NCBI GenBank assembly: GCA_900544095.1
Contig: UQTV01000001.1
Coordinates: forward strand, 434,001-498,000
Direction of reading: 5' to 3'
Origin: an uncultured Collinsella sp.
GTDB taxonomy: Bacteria; Actinomycetota; Coriobacteriia; Coriobacteriales; Coriobacteriaceae
Length of the DNA stretch: 64,000 bases
Shown: positions 44,124 to 54,535 of the stretch, piece after piece
Layout: every line of letters starts with the position of its first letter
How positions within the stretch are numbered: the stretch's first letter is position 1
Position numbers and translations under genes: made by a program
Notes under the pieces: generated by a model
Seen by the model: the letters and a program-made list of their open reading frames with translations, nothing else
Databases searched by the model: none
What the model was told of the DNA's origin: nothing

Positions 44124-44831
44124 CTACTCCCACTCCTGCTCGTAGATGTTGAGCGACTTTACGTACCGCCCCTGGGCGCCCATGATGTCGCGGACCAGAC
44201 GCAAGAAGAAACTGATGCACGAGGTGTCAAAGCCATCCTGCAGGTCCTCCGGATGCACCGCACCAGGCCCATCGACCGCCGTGTCACTCAGGCGTGCGAT
44301 GTCATACAGATAGAGTTGTCCCGCCGTCAGCCAGACATCGTCGACGCAGGCGAGGCGCACCGCAATCGCGCCGTCGCTCCAATGCTCCTTTTGCACGATA
44401 TGCGGGTCGTAGACATCAAAGCGACGGTCGGTGCGCGTATCCTTCAGCGCAACCATGCCGTTCGCAGGATCCTTGTCCAAAATGCCAAAGCGCGAGAAAT
44501 ACTGTGTGTCGCGCACCTGCTCGAGCCGCTTGAGCGAGGCAGGCGAAAGCGATGCCGGCGGCTCATCAACATACAGCTCGAGCAGCGTCTTGCCATGGCG
44601 ATAGGGGCGCTCGAAGAGCAGCCAATCGGTAAATGCCATGTTGTAGGCCATGATTTCGTTTTGAGAAGGCTCGGTGCAATAGCCGAGCCACGGGTCGACA
44701 ATGATCTCGAACTGCTCGCGCGCCGGCTCCAAAAACTGAAACTTCCGCAGCATCCAAAAATGGGCCATGTCGGCAATATCGTTGCCGACGGCTTCGGCCA
44801 GATGCGCTCGGTCTAAAACGTGGTCAGTCAT
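44124..44831 (-). CDS. Hypothetical protein, unrecognised
   Basis: A 235-residue soluble acidic protein with no signal peptide, membrane segment or motif I can name. It is rich in aromatic residues (AHFWMLRKFQFLEPAREQFEIIVDPWLGY, FTDWLLFERPYRHGKTLLELYVD) and ends in FFLRLVRDIMGAQGRYVKSLNIYEQEWE. The start MTDHVLDRAHLAEAV has GAGGATGCC upstream. Its normal codon usage and ribosome binding site indicate a real gene. It stands alone between a solitary 57-bp repeat and a 413-bp spacer. Confidence 0.7.
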   Translation of the reverse strand: MTDHVLDRAHLAEAVGNDIADMAHFWMLRKFQFLEPAREQFEIIVDPWLGYCTEPSQNEIMAYNMAFTDWLLFERPYRHGKTLLELYVDEPPASLSPASLKRLEQVRDTQYFSRFGILDKDPANGMVALKDTRTDRRFDVYDPHIVQKEHWSDGAIAVRLACVDDVWLTAGQLYLYDIARLSDTAVDGPGAVHPEDLQDGFDTSCISFFLRLVRDIMGAQGRYVKSLNIYEQEWE

Positions 44832-45244
44832 GGCATCCTCCTCAAACTGATAGACCTCAATTTGAGCTTACGAGGAGGGTGGTCGGCCACGACCAGCGCG
44901 GGCAAAATAGGCCTCCGGCTGCAAACCAGATGCTGACCAAACACTTGACGAAACTTGACCGAAAATGCGCACCGCAACAAAACCGCAGGCAGGCATAGAC
45001 AGCCAACCCGCCTTTTCGAGCCAAGCGTCCACAGCCGCCACAGAAACAACAGGTGACCACAGCCCAAGAAGTCGACAAATGAACACCCGTACGTCGACAA
45101 ATGAGCAAATCGCTCGCAAACCCGCAAGGAGTGTCCCCGAATGCCGGCACATAAGGAACGTCCCCAGTTGCCGGCACTTGGGGACGTTCCTTTTGGGCCG
45201 GCCGTTGGGAACAGCCCTTGACGATTCAGCTGTGAACAGCCGCC
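44832..45244. other. Spacer between hypothetical gene and gltD
   Basis: 413 bp without a supported gene. It contains a 12-bp direct repeat GTCGACAAATGA (45071 and 45093, 22 bp apart) and the third-family REP-like palindromes at 45127-45192. The overlapping minus-strand open frames here have no ribosome binding site or family resemblance. Confidence 0.55.
45127..45192. repeat. REP-like palindromic repeat, third family, copy B
   Basis: AAGGAACGTCCCCA (45153-45166) and TGGGGACGTTCCTT (45179-45192) are perfect 14-bp arms around GTTGCCGGCACT. A related AAGGAGTGTCCCC-TGCCGGCA unit precedes it. It aligns with copy A at 35771-35821. Confidence 0.75.
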
Positions 45245-46726
<1,482 letters not shown>

Positions 46727-46731
46727 GGCAC

Positions 46732-49700
46732 TTACGCCTCCTTCTTGGTCGAAGCAACAGAGCTGGCAGCCACGGACGCAGCGCCCGCAGCACCGCCCGC
46801 AGCATCAAAGCGAGCGACATCCGCGGCACTCGCGCGACCGGTCACGATGTCAAACGCCAGCTCCTCGGCCTGCGCATGCGTCTTGCCGGCAGCCTCGCCC
46901 GCGGAGACAATCGCCAGCACGCGCTCATACTCGGTCGGAATGACCTTCACGAAGTGCTTGCCCATCGTCTCAAAGCTGTAGAGCAGCTTAATGCCGCGCG
47001 GGCTCTGCGTCGCGTCCACATGCTCTTGGATGAGCGCGCGAATCTGCGCCAGCTCGTCGGCCGTCGGGGCCTTGAGCTCAACGCTCTCGTGGTTCACGCG
47101 GGCGTCGAGCGTGCCGTATTGGTCAAAGACATAGGCCACGCCGCCCGTCATACCGGCGGCAAAGTTCTGCCCGACCTCGCCCAGGATGAGCGCCAGACCG
47201 CCCGTCATGTACTCGCAGCCATGGTTGCCGCAGCCCTCGACCACCACGGTGGCACCGGAGTTACGCACGGCAAAACGCTGGCCTGCCAGGCCGTTAATAA
47301 AGCCGCGGCCGCTCGTGGCGCCAAAGAACGCCACGTTGCCCACGATGATGTTCTCGTCGAACTTGTAGGTCGCATGCGGGTTGGGGCGCACCGACACCTC
47401 GCCGCCCGAAAGGCCCTTGCCAAAGTAGTCGTTAGCGTCGCCGCACACGTTGAGCGTAATGCCGCGCGGCAGGAAGGCACCAAAGCTCTGACCAGCCGAA
47501 CCATCGCAATCGATGGTGATGGAGCCGGCGGGCAGGCCCTCGGGATGCGCCTTGGTCACCGCGTTGCCCAGGATGGTGCCCACGCAGCGGTTGACGTTGG
47601 CGATATCGGCGCGGAAGCGAATCGGACGCAGGTGCGCACGGGCATCGGCCGTATAGGGCACAAACAACGTGGAGTCGAGCGTCTTGTCGAGTTCACTGTC
47701 CGCGGCCATCTGCGGCAGGAAGTGGCGACCGTCGGCACCCGGGATATGAGCACCGAACTCGCAGGTCGCGCTCGCCAGCACGGGCGACAGATCGAGCAGG
47801 TTGGCCTTGCGGTTGCCCGGGACCTCGATCTGGCGCAGGCACTCGGGATGGCCGACCATCTCGTCGACGGTGCGGAAGCCCAGGCTCGCCATGACCTCGC
47901 GCAGCTGCTCGGCCACAAAGAGCATAAAGTGCTCAACGTGCTCGGGCTTACCGCGGAAGCCATGACGCAGGCGGCAGTTTTGCGTCGCGATGCCGGCCGG
48001 GCAGGTGTCCTGCTGGCAGTCGCGCTGCATGAGGCAACCCACGGAGATAAGCGACATGGTCGCAAAACCAAACTCCTCGGCACCCAGCAGGCAGGCGACG
48101 GCGACATCGGTGCCGTCCATAAGCTTGCCGTCAGCCTCGAGCACCACGCGGGAGCGCAGGCCGTTTTGCAGCAACGTCTGCTGAGCCTCGGCAAGGCCAA
48201 GCTCCAGCGGCAGGCCGGCGTGCCAGATAGAGTCGCGCGCAGCGGCACCCGAGCCGCCATTGTGACCGCTGATCAAGATCTTGTCGGCAGCACCCTTGGC
48301 CACACCGGTGGCGATGGTGCCGACGCCGGCCTCACTGACCAGCTTGACCGACACGCGTGCGCCGGGGTTGGCGTTCTTAAGATCGAAGATAAGCTCCGCC
48401 AGGTCCTCGATGGAATAGATATCGTGGTGCGGCGGAGGCGAAATCAGGCCGATGCCGGGCGTGGACTGACGGACCTCGGCGATCCAGGGGTAGACCTTCT
48501 TGCCGGGCAGGTGTCCGCCCTCGCCGGGCTTGGCGCCCTGGGCCATCTTGATCTGAATCTCGAAGGCGCTGCAAAGATAGCGGCTCGTCACGCCAAAGCG
48601 CGCACTTGCCACCTGCTTGATCGCGGAGTTCTTGGAGTCGCCGTTGGCCAGCGGGGTCTCGCGACGCGGGTCCTCGCCGCCCTCGCCCGAGTTGGAGCGG
48701 CCGTGCAGGCGGTTCATGGCGATGGCCATGCACTCGTGTGCCTCTTTGCTGATGGAGCCATACGACATGGCGCCGGTGTTAAAGCGGCGGACGATGTTGA
48801 GCGCGGGCTCGACCTCGTCGAGTGCCACCGGGGTGCGGCCACTGGCATCAAAGTCCAGCAGGTCGCGCAGGCGCACGGCACGACCGGTGCGGTGCAGGCG
48901 GGCGCTGTACTCCTTAAAGGTGTCGTAGCTGTCCTCACGGCAGGCGGACTGCAGCAAGTAGACAGTCTGCGGATCGATGAGGTGATCCTCGCCGCCGAGC
49001 GGGCGCCACTTGGTCAGGCCCAGCGTGGGCAGCTGATCGGGAGCCGGGCTCTTAAGGATAGCGAGCGCGGCGTCGTAGCGCTCGTTTTGCTCGCGCTCAA
49101 CGTCCTCGACACCCATACCGCCCACACGGCTCACCGTGCCGGCGAAGTACGCGTTGACGAACTCCGGCGTAAAGCCCACGGCCTCGAAGATCTGCGCCGA
49201 ATGGTAGCTCTGCACCGTGGAGATACCCATCTTGGACATGATGGAGACGATACCCGCCGTCGCGGCCTTGTTGTAGTTGGCGATGCCCTGCTCGGCCGTC
49301 ACGTCCAGGTCGCCGCGTGCCGCCAAGTCGCGGATGCACGCATGCGCATTGTACGGATAGATACCGCTCGCGGAGTAGCCCACCAGCGCCGCAAAGTCGT
49401 GCGGGGACACGGCGTCGCCGCACTCCACCACGATGTCGGCAAAGGTACGCACGCCGGCGCGGATCAGGTGGTTGTGCACGCAGCCCACGGCAAGCAGCGA
49501 CGGCACGGGCACCTCGCCCGCTCCGGCGCGATCGCTCAACACCACGATGTTCACGCCGTCGCGGACCGCAGCCTCAACGTCCTCTGCAAGCTGCTTGAGC
49601 GCAGCCTGCAGCGCGCCCTCGCCGGCATCGCGGCGGTACACGGCACGGAAACGGCGGGTCTCAAAGCCCACGCGGTCGATGGCGCAGATGCGGTCAAACT

Positions 49701-51429
49701 CCTCCTCGCTCAGCAGCGGACGCTCCAAGCGCACCAGCTGGCAGGCTGTACGGGAGTCCTCGAGCAGGTTGCCGTGGTTGCCCAGGTAGAGCGTGGTCGA
49801 GGTGACCATATGCTCGCGCAGGGCGTCGATGGGCGGGTTCGTGACCTGGGCGAATAGCTGGTAGAAGTAGTCGTAGAAGGAGCGTGTCTTTTTGGACAGG
49901 CAGGCCAGCGGCGCATCAATGCCCATCGAGGCGAGCGGCGCCTTGCCCTGCTGGGCCATGGGACGCACGACCTCGTCGACGTCATCCCAGTGGTAGCCGA
50001 GCTTGGCCATACGCACGGTGGCAGGCACCTCGGCGTCCTCGGCGGGCGTTGCCGCGGCGGGCCTATCGAGCGCGTCGACGGTCAGCGTCTCCTCGGCAAT
50101 CCAATCACGGTAGGGCTTTTCCTTGGCATAGCGGGCGCGCAACTCATCGTTGTAGATGACGCGCCCGCGGGCAAAGTCGACCTCGAGCATCTGGCCCGGC
50201 CCCAGACAGCCGCTCGTCAGGATGTTCTCGGGGCTCACCTCGATGGTGCCCACCTCGCTTGCCAGCATAAAGCGACCGTCACGCGTCACATAGTAGCGGG
50301 CGGGACGCAGGCCGTTACGGTCGAGGGCGGCGCCCAGCGTGCGACCGTCGGTAAAGGCGATGGCCGCCGGGCCATCCCACGGCTCCATGAGCATGGACTG
50401 GTAAGCGTCGTAGGCACGGCGCTCCTCACTCAGGCTGTCGTTGTGGTCCCACGGCTCGGGCAGCAACATGGACGCGGCGCGCGTGAGCGGGCGACCGTTC
50501 ATGACCAGGAACTCAAGCACATTGTCCAGAATCGCGGAATCGGAGCCCTCGCGGTTGATGATGGGCATCACGCGCTCAAGATCGTGCTGCAGCACGGGGC
50601 TGTACAGGTTGGGTTCGCGGGCGCGAATCCAGTTGACGTTGCCCTTGAGAGTGTTGATCTCGCCGTTGTGAATGATAAAGCGGTTGGGGTGCGCGCGCTC
50701 CCAGCTGGGCGTGGTGTTGGTGGAGTAGCGCGAGTGGACGAGCGCCACGGCCGTCTTGACGGCGGCGTCGTTGAGGTCGATGAAGAAGCGGCGCATCTGC
50801 GTGGCGACCAGCATGCCCTTGTACACGATGGTGCGCGAGCTCATGGAGCACACATAGAAGATCTTGTCGCGCAGGGCAAACTCGGCATCGGCCTTCTTTT
50901 CGATGGTGCGGCGGCACACGTACAGGCGACGCTCAAAGGCATCGCCGGCGAGCGTGTCGTCCGGACGGCCCAGGAAGGCCTGCAGGATAGTAGGCATGCA
51001 GGCGCGGGCCGTCTCGCCCAGGTCGTGCGGGTCGACCGGCACCTCGCGCCAAAAGAGCAGCGGCACGCCAGCCTCGGCGCAGCCCTCCTCAAACACGCGG
51101 CGGGCATCCTCTACGCCCTTGTCGTCCTGCGGAAAGAACAGCATGGCCACGCCATAGTCGCCCTCTGCCGGCAGAATCTGGCCGCACTTTTGGGCCTCTT
51201 TACGGAAAAAGTGATGCGGAACCTGGAACAGGATGCCGGCGCCGTCGCCGGTGTTCTTCTCGAGTCCCGTACCGCCGCGGTGCTCCAAGTTGACCAGAAT
51301 GGACAGCGCGTCGTCCAGAATCTGGTGATGGCGCTCACCGTTGATATCGGCAAGCGCGCCGATGCCACATGCATCGTGGTCGAATTCGGGGCGATAAAGG
51401 CCCTGCTGCTGAGCGGAATCTGCCTGCAT
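46732..51429 (-). CDS. gltB: Glutamate synthase large (alpha) subunit
   Basis: 1565-residue ferredoxin/NADPH-type GOGAT. A 20-residue propeptide precedes the glutaminase nucleophile Cys21 (DHDACGIGAL). The class II amidotransferase domain is followed by the central domain and the FMN/synthase domain (MSYGSISKEAHECMAIAMNRLHGRSNSGEGGEDP; KPGEGGHLPGKKVYPWIAEVR). The 3Fe-4S cysteines lie in CLMQRDCQQDTCPAGIATQ. The C-terminal GXGXG beta-helix domain (GNVAFFGATSGRGFINGLAGQRFAVRNSG) is complete. GGGGAGGA precedes ATG 51429. It makes two glutamates from glutamine and 2-oxoglutarate. Confidence 0.97.
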   Translation of the reverse strand: MQADSAQQQGLYRPEFDHDACGIGALADINGERHHQILDDALSILVNLEHRGGTGLEKNTGDGAGILFQVPHHFFRKEAQKCGQILPAEGDYGVAMLFFPQDDKGVEDARRVFEEGCAEAGVPLLFWREVPVDPHDLGETARACMPTILQAFLGRPDDTLAGDAFERRLYVCRRTIEKKADAEFALRDKIFYVCSMSSRTIVYKGMLVATQMRRFFIDLNDAAVKTAVALVHSRYSTNTTPSWERAHPNRFIIHNGEINTLKGNVNWIRAREPNLYSPVLQHDLERVMPIINREGSDSAILDNVLEFLVMNGRPLTRAASMLLPEPWDHNDSLSEERRAYDAYQSMLMEPWDGPAAIAFTDGRTLGAALDRNGLRPARYYVTRDGRFMLASEVGTIEVSPENILTSGCLGPGQMLEVDFARGRVIYNDELRARYAKEKPYRDWIAEETLTVDALDRPAAATPAEDAEVPATVRMAKLGYHWDDVDEVVRPMAQQGKAPLASMGIDAPLACLSKKTRSFYDYFYQLFAQVTNPPIDALREHMVTSTTLYLGNHGNLLEDSRTACQLVRLERPLLSEEEFDRICAIDRVGFETRRFRAVYRRDAGEGALQAALKQLAEDVEAAVRDGVNIVVLSDRAGAGEVPVPSLLAVGCVHNHLIRAGVRTFADIVVECGDAVSPHDFAALVGYSASGIYPYNAHACIRDLAARGDLDVTAEQGIANYNKAATAGIVSIMSKMGISTVQSYHSAQIFEAVGFTPEFVNAYFAGTVSRVGGMGVEDVEREQNERYDAALAILKSPAPDQLPTLGLTKWRPLGGEDHLIDPQTVYLLQSACREDSYDTFKEYSARLHRTGRAVRLRDLLDFDASGRTPVALDEVEPALNIVRRFNTGAMSYGSISKEAHECMAIAMNRLHGRSNSGEGGEDPRRETPLANGDSKNSAIKQVASARFGVTSRYLCSAFEIQIKMAQGAKPGEGGHLPGKKVYPWIAEVRQSTPGIGLISPPPHHDIYSIEDLAELIFDLKNANPGARVSVKLVSEAGVGTIATGVAKGAADKILISGHNGGSGAAARDSIWHAGLPLELGLAEAQQTLLQNGLRSRVVLEADGKLMDGTDVAVACLLGAEEFGFATMSLISVGCLMQRDCQQDTCPAGIATQNCRLRHGFRGKPEHVEHFMLFVAEQLREVMASLGFRTVDEMVGHPECLRQIEVPGNRKANLLDLSPVLASATCEFGAHIPGADGRHFLPQMAADSELDKTLDSTLFVPYTADARAHLRPIRFRADIANVNRCVGTILGNAVTKAHPEGLPAGSITIDCDGSAGQSFGAFLPRGITLNVCGDANDYFGKGLSGGEVSVRPNPHATYKFDENIIVGNVAFFGATSGRGFINGLAGQRFAVRNSGATVVVEGCGNHGCEYMTGGLALILGEVGQNFAAGMTGGVAYVFDQYGTLDARVNHESVELKAPTADELAQIRALIQEHVDATQSPRGIKLLYSFETMGKHFVKVIPTEYERVLAIVSAGEAAGKTHAQAEELAFDIVTGRASAADVARFDAAGGAAGAASVAASSVASTKKEA

Positions 51430-51613
51430 CGCGATCCTCCCCTAGATATTTAGACAGTCAGTTGAATAGGCATAGTAGGAGCATCGCCGGCCCGTTGTGT
51501 TTCCCACCCGTTTCGAAACAATCGCGTAACGCACGCCCTACGAGTGGACACCGCCGACCTCAAGGGCGACAACATAGGCCCCAAGTTCGGCCTGCAAACT
51601 CACCTCTTCAAAC

Positions 51614-51670
51614 ATCTCAATCTGTAACATGAAGGGCCGGTTTTGGCGGTCAGCTGTTACAGATCGAGAT
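51614..51670. repeat. 57-bp palindromic repeat, copy 4 (doublet 2, left)
   Basis: ATCTCAATCTGTAAC and GTTACAGATCGAGAT enclose 27 bp. Copy 5 follows after exactly 23 bp. Confidence 0.94.
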
Positions 51671-51693
51671 TTTCCATAGGACCATTTCTTCCT

Positions 51694-51750
51694 GTCTTGA
51701 TCTGTAACACCTAGGCCCAATTTCCATCCCTAGTTGTTACAGATCGAGAC
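51694..51750. repeat. 57-bp palindromic repeat, copy 5 (doublet 2, right)
   Basis: GTCTTGATCTGTAAC and GTTACAGATCGAGAC enclose 27 bp. Start-to-start distance from copy 4 is 80 bp. Confidence 0.94.
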
Positions 51751-51889
51751 ATTTCGGCAGCCCCCCCTTCACCATCCCATTCAAATACAACAATTTTGTT
51801 AGTCTTGGTTAACTTTTAAGCCTAAAACGGGTATCCTTTGCGGCGTCAAGCAAACGGCACGCACACCGTGCCAGATCAAGGAGGCCCCT

Positions 51890-52663
51890 ATGGCGCACCA
51901 AGCAGACCAGCAGACGATGCAACTCGTCCTTATCCGTCACGGAGAGTCCGAGTGGAACAAGCTCAACCTGTTCACCGGCTGGACCGATGTCGAGCTCACC
52001 GACACGAGCCGCGAAGAGGCGGCGGCAGGCGGCCGCGCCCTCAAAGAAGCCGGTTTCGACTTTGACGTCTGCTACACTTCGCGCCTCAAGCGCGCGATCC
52101 ACACCCTCAACATCGTGCTCGGCCAAATGGATCGCGAGTGGCTGCCCGTCATCAAATCCTGGAAGCTCAACGAGCGCCACTACGGTGCGTTGCAGGGTCT
52201 CAACAAGGCCGATGCCGCAGCGGAGCACGGCGACGAGCAGGTGCTCATCTGGCGCCGCTCCTTCGATGTCTGCCCGCCGGCACTCGAGCCGGACGACGCG
52301 CGCGATCCCCACACCCAGGTGCAATACCGTGATGTCGCGCCCGATCAGCTGCCCTATACCGAGTGCCTCAAGGACACGATCGCCCGCGCCTGGCCTTATT
52401 TCGAAGACGAGATTCGCCCCCAGATGCTCGCCGGCAAGCGCGTACTCATCGCCGCGCACGGCAACTCCCTGCGCTCACTCGTCATGAAGCTCGAGCACCT
52501 CATGCCCGAGGAGATCCTCAAGGTCAACATCCCCACCGGCGTGCCGCTCGTCTACACCTTCGACACCGATTTCAACGTCCTCGACAAGCGCTACATCGGC
52601 GACCCGGCGACCATCGCCGCCAAGATCGACGCCGTGGCCAATCAGGGCAAAGCACACAAGTAG
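51890..52663 (+). CDS. gpmA: 2,3-bisphosphoglycerate-dependent phosphoglycerate mutase
   Basis: Glycolytic enzyme that interconverts 3- and 2-phosphoglycerate. The 257-residue protein has the phosphohistidine motif LIRHGESEWNKLNLFTGWTDVELT near residue 13, YTSRLKRAIHT, NERHYGALQGLNK and LIAAHGNSLRSLVMKLEHL with the second catalytic histidine. AAGGAGG lies five bases upstream of ATG 51890. Monocistronic, or perhaps followed by mntH 75 bp later. Confidence 0.96.
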   Translation: MAHQADQQTMQLVLIRHGESEWNKLNLFTGWTDVELTDTSREEAAAGGRALKEAGFDFDVCYTSRLKRAIHTLNIVLGQMDREWLPVIKSWKLNERHYGALQGLNKADAAAEHGDEQVLIWRRSFDVCPPALEPDDARDPHTQVQYRDVAPDQLPYTECLKDTIARAWPYFEDEIRPQMLAGKRVLIAAHGNSLRSLVMKLEHLMPEEILKVNIPTGVPLVYTFDTDFNVLDKRYIGDPATIAAKIDAVANQGKAHK

Positions 52664-52738
52664 CCCCAACCCAAAACCGACGCGTGGCGCCGCACGGCCC
52701 AGATGCGACGTCACGCCGCCCATACACAGGAGCGCACC

Positions 52739-53995
52739 ATGCTCAACCATCTCAAACAACACTTTGGTTCCCGGCGCACCGGCGGTCACGGAGGCCTAGA
52801 CATTGCGCGGCATATCGGCCCCGGGCTGCTCGTGACCGTCGGCTTTATCGACCCGGGCAACTGGGCCTCCAATATGGCCGCGGGCTCGCAGTTTGGCTAC
52901 GCGCTGCTGTGGATCGTCACGCTGTCCACGATTATGCTCATTGTGCTGCAGCACAACGCGGCGCACCTGGGTATCGCCACGGGCGCCTGCCTTGCCGAGG
53001 CCACGACACGTTACCTCCCCCGCTTCGTTGGACGCACGGTACTCGCCAGTGCCTATCTCGCGACCGTCGCCACCGCCATGGCCGAAGTCCTGGGTGGCGC
53101 GATTGCCCTTCAAATGCTCTTTGGGCTGCCCGTGCGCGCGGGCTGCGTCATCGTGGCGGCAGTATCGATGGCGATGCTCATGACGAGCTCCTACAAGCGC
53201 GCCGAACGCTGGATCATCGCCTTCGTGGGTGTGGTGGGACTCTCGTTTTTAGCAGAGCTCGCGCTGGTCAAAGTCGACTGGCCGCAAGCAACCGCAAGCT
53301 GGATCACGCCTAGTATGCCCACTGGCTCTGCCGCGATTATCGTGAGTGTCCTGGGTGCGGTCGTTATGCCACACAACCTTTTTCTGCACTCCGAGGTCAT
53401 CCAATCCATGCACTTCGAAGGCCAAGGCGAGCAAGTTATCGAAGAACGTCTGCACTACGAGCTCTTTGACACGCTCTTTTCGATGGGCGTGGGCTGGGCA
53501 ATCAACTCGGCCATGGTCATCCTGGCCGCAACGACCTTCTTTGCGCACGGCATGGTCGTAGACGACCTCGCCGTCGCAGCGGCCACGCTCTCCCCCATCT
53601 TGGGCCCGGCGAGCTCGACCATCTTTGCCGTGGCGCTGCTGTTCGCGGGACTATCGAGCAGCGTGACAGCGGGCATGGCGGCGGGAACCATCACTGCGGG
53701 CATGTTCGACGAGGAATACGACATCCACGACCGACATTCCTCGATCGGGGTGGCGTCCTGTTTCGTCGGCGCAGTGACGGCATGCCCGGTCGTCCCAAAT
53801 CCTTTTGAAGGTCTCATCTGGAGTCAGGCACTGCTGTCGCTTCAACTGCCGATTACGGTCTTTGTGCTCATACGGCTCACCAGTTCACCCCGCGTCATGG
53901 GCAAATACGCCAACTCGCGCCCACTCAACGCGCTGCTCGTAGGGATCGGTGCCATCGTGACGATTCTCGATGTCGTGTTGCTAACGGGGATGTAA
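52739..53995 (+). CDS. mntH: Nramp-family divalent metal transporter
   Basis: Proton-coupled Mn(II)/Fe(II) importer of the inner membrane, 418 residues with about eleven hydrophobic segments. The metal-binding DPGNW in TM1 (GFIDPGNWASNMAAGSQFG) and MPHN in TM6 (GAVVMPHNLFLHSEVIQS) are both intact, including the methionine that selects transition metals. ATG 52739 has AGGAG seven bases upstream; the longer frame from 52703 lacks one. No MntR or Fur box is evident upstream. Confidence 0.92.
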   Translation: MLNHLKQHFGSRRTGGHGGLDIARHIGPGLLVTVGFIDPGNWASNMAAGSQFGYALLWIVTLSTIMLIVLQHNAAHLGIATGACLAEATTRYLPRFVGRTVLASAYLATVATAMAEVLGGAIALQMLFGLPVRAGCVIVAAVSMAMLMTSSYKRAERWIIAFVGVVGLSFLAELALVKVDWPQATASWITPSMPTGSAAIIVSVLGAVVMPHNLFLHSEVIQSMHFEGQGEQVIEERLHYELFDTLFSMGVGWAINSAMVILAATTFFAHGMVVDDLAVAAATLSPILGPASSTIFAVALLFAGLSSSVTAGMAAGTITAGMFDEEYDIHDRHSSIGVASCFVGAVTACPVVPNPFEGLIWSQALLSLQLPITVFVLIRLTSSPRVMGKYANSRPLNALLVGIGAIVTILDVVLLTGM

Positions 53996-54022
53996 TGGGA
54001 CGGGGCACCTACCCAGGCAAAC

Positions 54023-54079
54023 GTCTCGATCTATAACATCTAGACCCGCTTTTGATGTCTAGATGTTACAGATCGAGAT
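54023..54079. repeat. 57-bp palindromic repeat, copy 6 (doublet 3, left)
   Basis: GTCTCGATCTATAAC and GTTACAGATCGAGAT enclose 27 bp whose ends also pair (ATCTAGA / TCTAGAT), giving a stem of more than 20 bp. Confidence 0.93.
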
Positions 54080-54102
54080 CATTCCGAGGGACAGCTCCGT
54101 TT

Positions 54103-54159
54103 GTCTCAATCTGTAACACGTAGACCCGTTTTGAGCCGTTAGATGTGGCAGGTTAAGAC
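54103..54159. repeat. 57-bp palindromic repeat, copy 7 (doublet 3, right, decayed)
   Basis: The left arm GTCTCAATCTGTAAC is intact; the right arm GTGGCAGGTTAAGAC has several changes. The 57-bp length and the 80-bp period from copy 6 are kept. Confidence 0.85.
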
Positions 54160-54228
54160 AAAAGGTCGGCCGGACTCACAACAGACAGGATCGGCCAACA
54201 GCAACCGTGATCCCTTGGGGGCGGAGGA

Positions 54229-54263
54229 AAAGGGCCCCGGCCGAGAATTCGACCGAGGCCCTT
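54229..54263 (-). terminator. Terminator after rubredoxin gene
   Basis: On the minus strand AAGGGCCTCGGTCG pairs with CGGCCGGGGCCCTT (two mismatches) around AATTCT, followed by TTCC. It lies 40 bases past the rubredoxin stop. Confidence 0.7.
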
Positions 54264-54302
54264 GGACAGAGCTATGTTCGGCTTTCGCCGTGTGTCTGCG
54301 AG

Positions 54303-54446
54303 CTACTCCTCGACGAGCTCAAACTGATCGGGACCGACGCCGCACACCGGGCACACATAATCCTCGGGCAGCTCGGGCGTATCGACCTCAACCTCGTAAC
54401 CGCAAACGACGCACACGAACTTATACGTCTTCTTCTCCTCAGCCAT
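54303..54446 (-). CDS. Rubredoxin-like protein
   Basis: A 47-residue iron protein. YKFVCVVCGYEVEV and DYVCPVCGVGPDQFELVEE give the two CxxC pairs that coordinate a single iron, in the shortened domain seen in rubrerythrin and high-molecular-weight rubredoxin C-termini. AGGAG lies before ATG 54446. It lies directly downstream of a flavin reductase gene, so it may receive electrons from it in an oxygen or peroxide detoxification chain. Confidence 0.9.
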   Translation of the reverse strand: MAEEKKTYKFVCVVCGYEVEVDTPELPEDYVCPVCGVGPDQFELVEE

Positions 54447-54535
54447 GATGTTCTCCTCTCGAACGCGACTGGTGATGTACTTCATTTATCAGTATAGATT
54501 CTCAATAATATAATGCAAGTATTTTTAAAACATTT

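Larger units (their letters stand above)
51430..51889. other. Divergent spacer between gltB and gpmA
   Basis: 460 bp holding the second palindromic doublet (51614-51750). The rest is unremarkable; an AT-rich stretch at 51780-51830 probably contains the gpmA promoter, but no clear pair of boxes stands out. Confidence 0.6.
53996..54302. other. Convergent spacer between mntH and rubredoxin gene
   Basis: 307 bp containing the third palindromic doublet (54023-54159) and the rubredoxin-side terminator (54229-54263). Confidence 0.7.

Noticed and set aside
44857..45177. Several overlapping minus-strand Cys/Trp-rich open frames
   Set aside because: They run through repeat sequence, lack ribosome binding sites and overlap each other in all frames.
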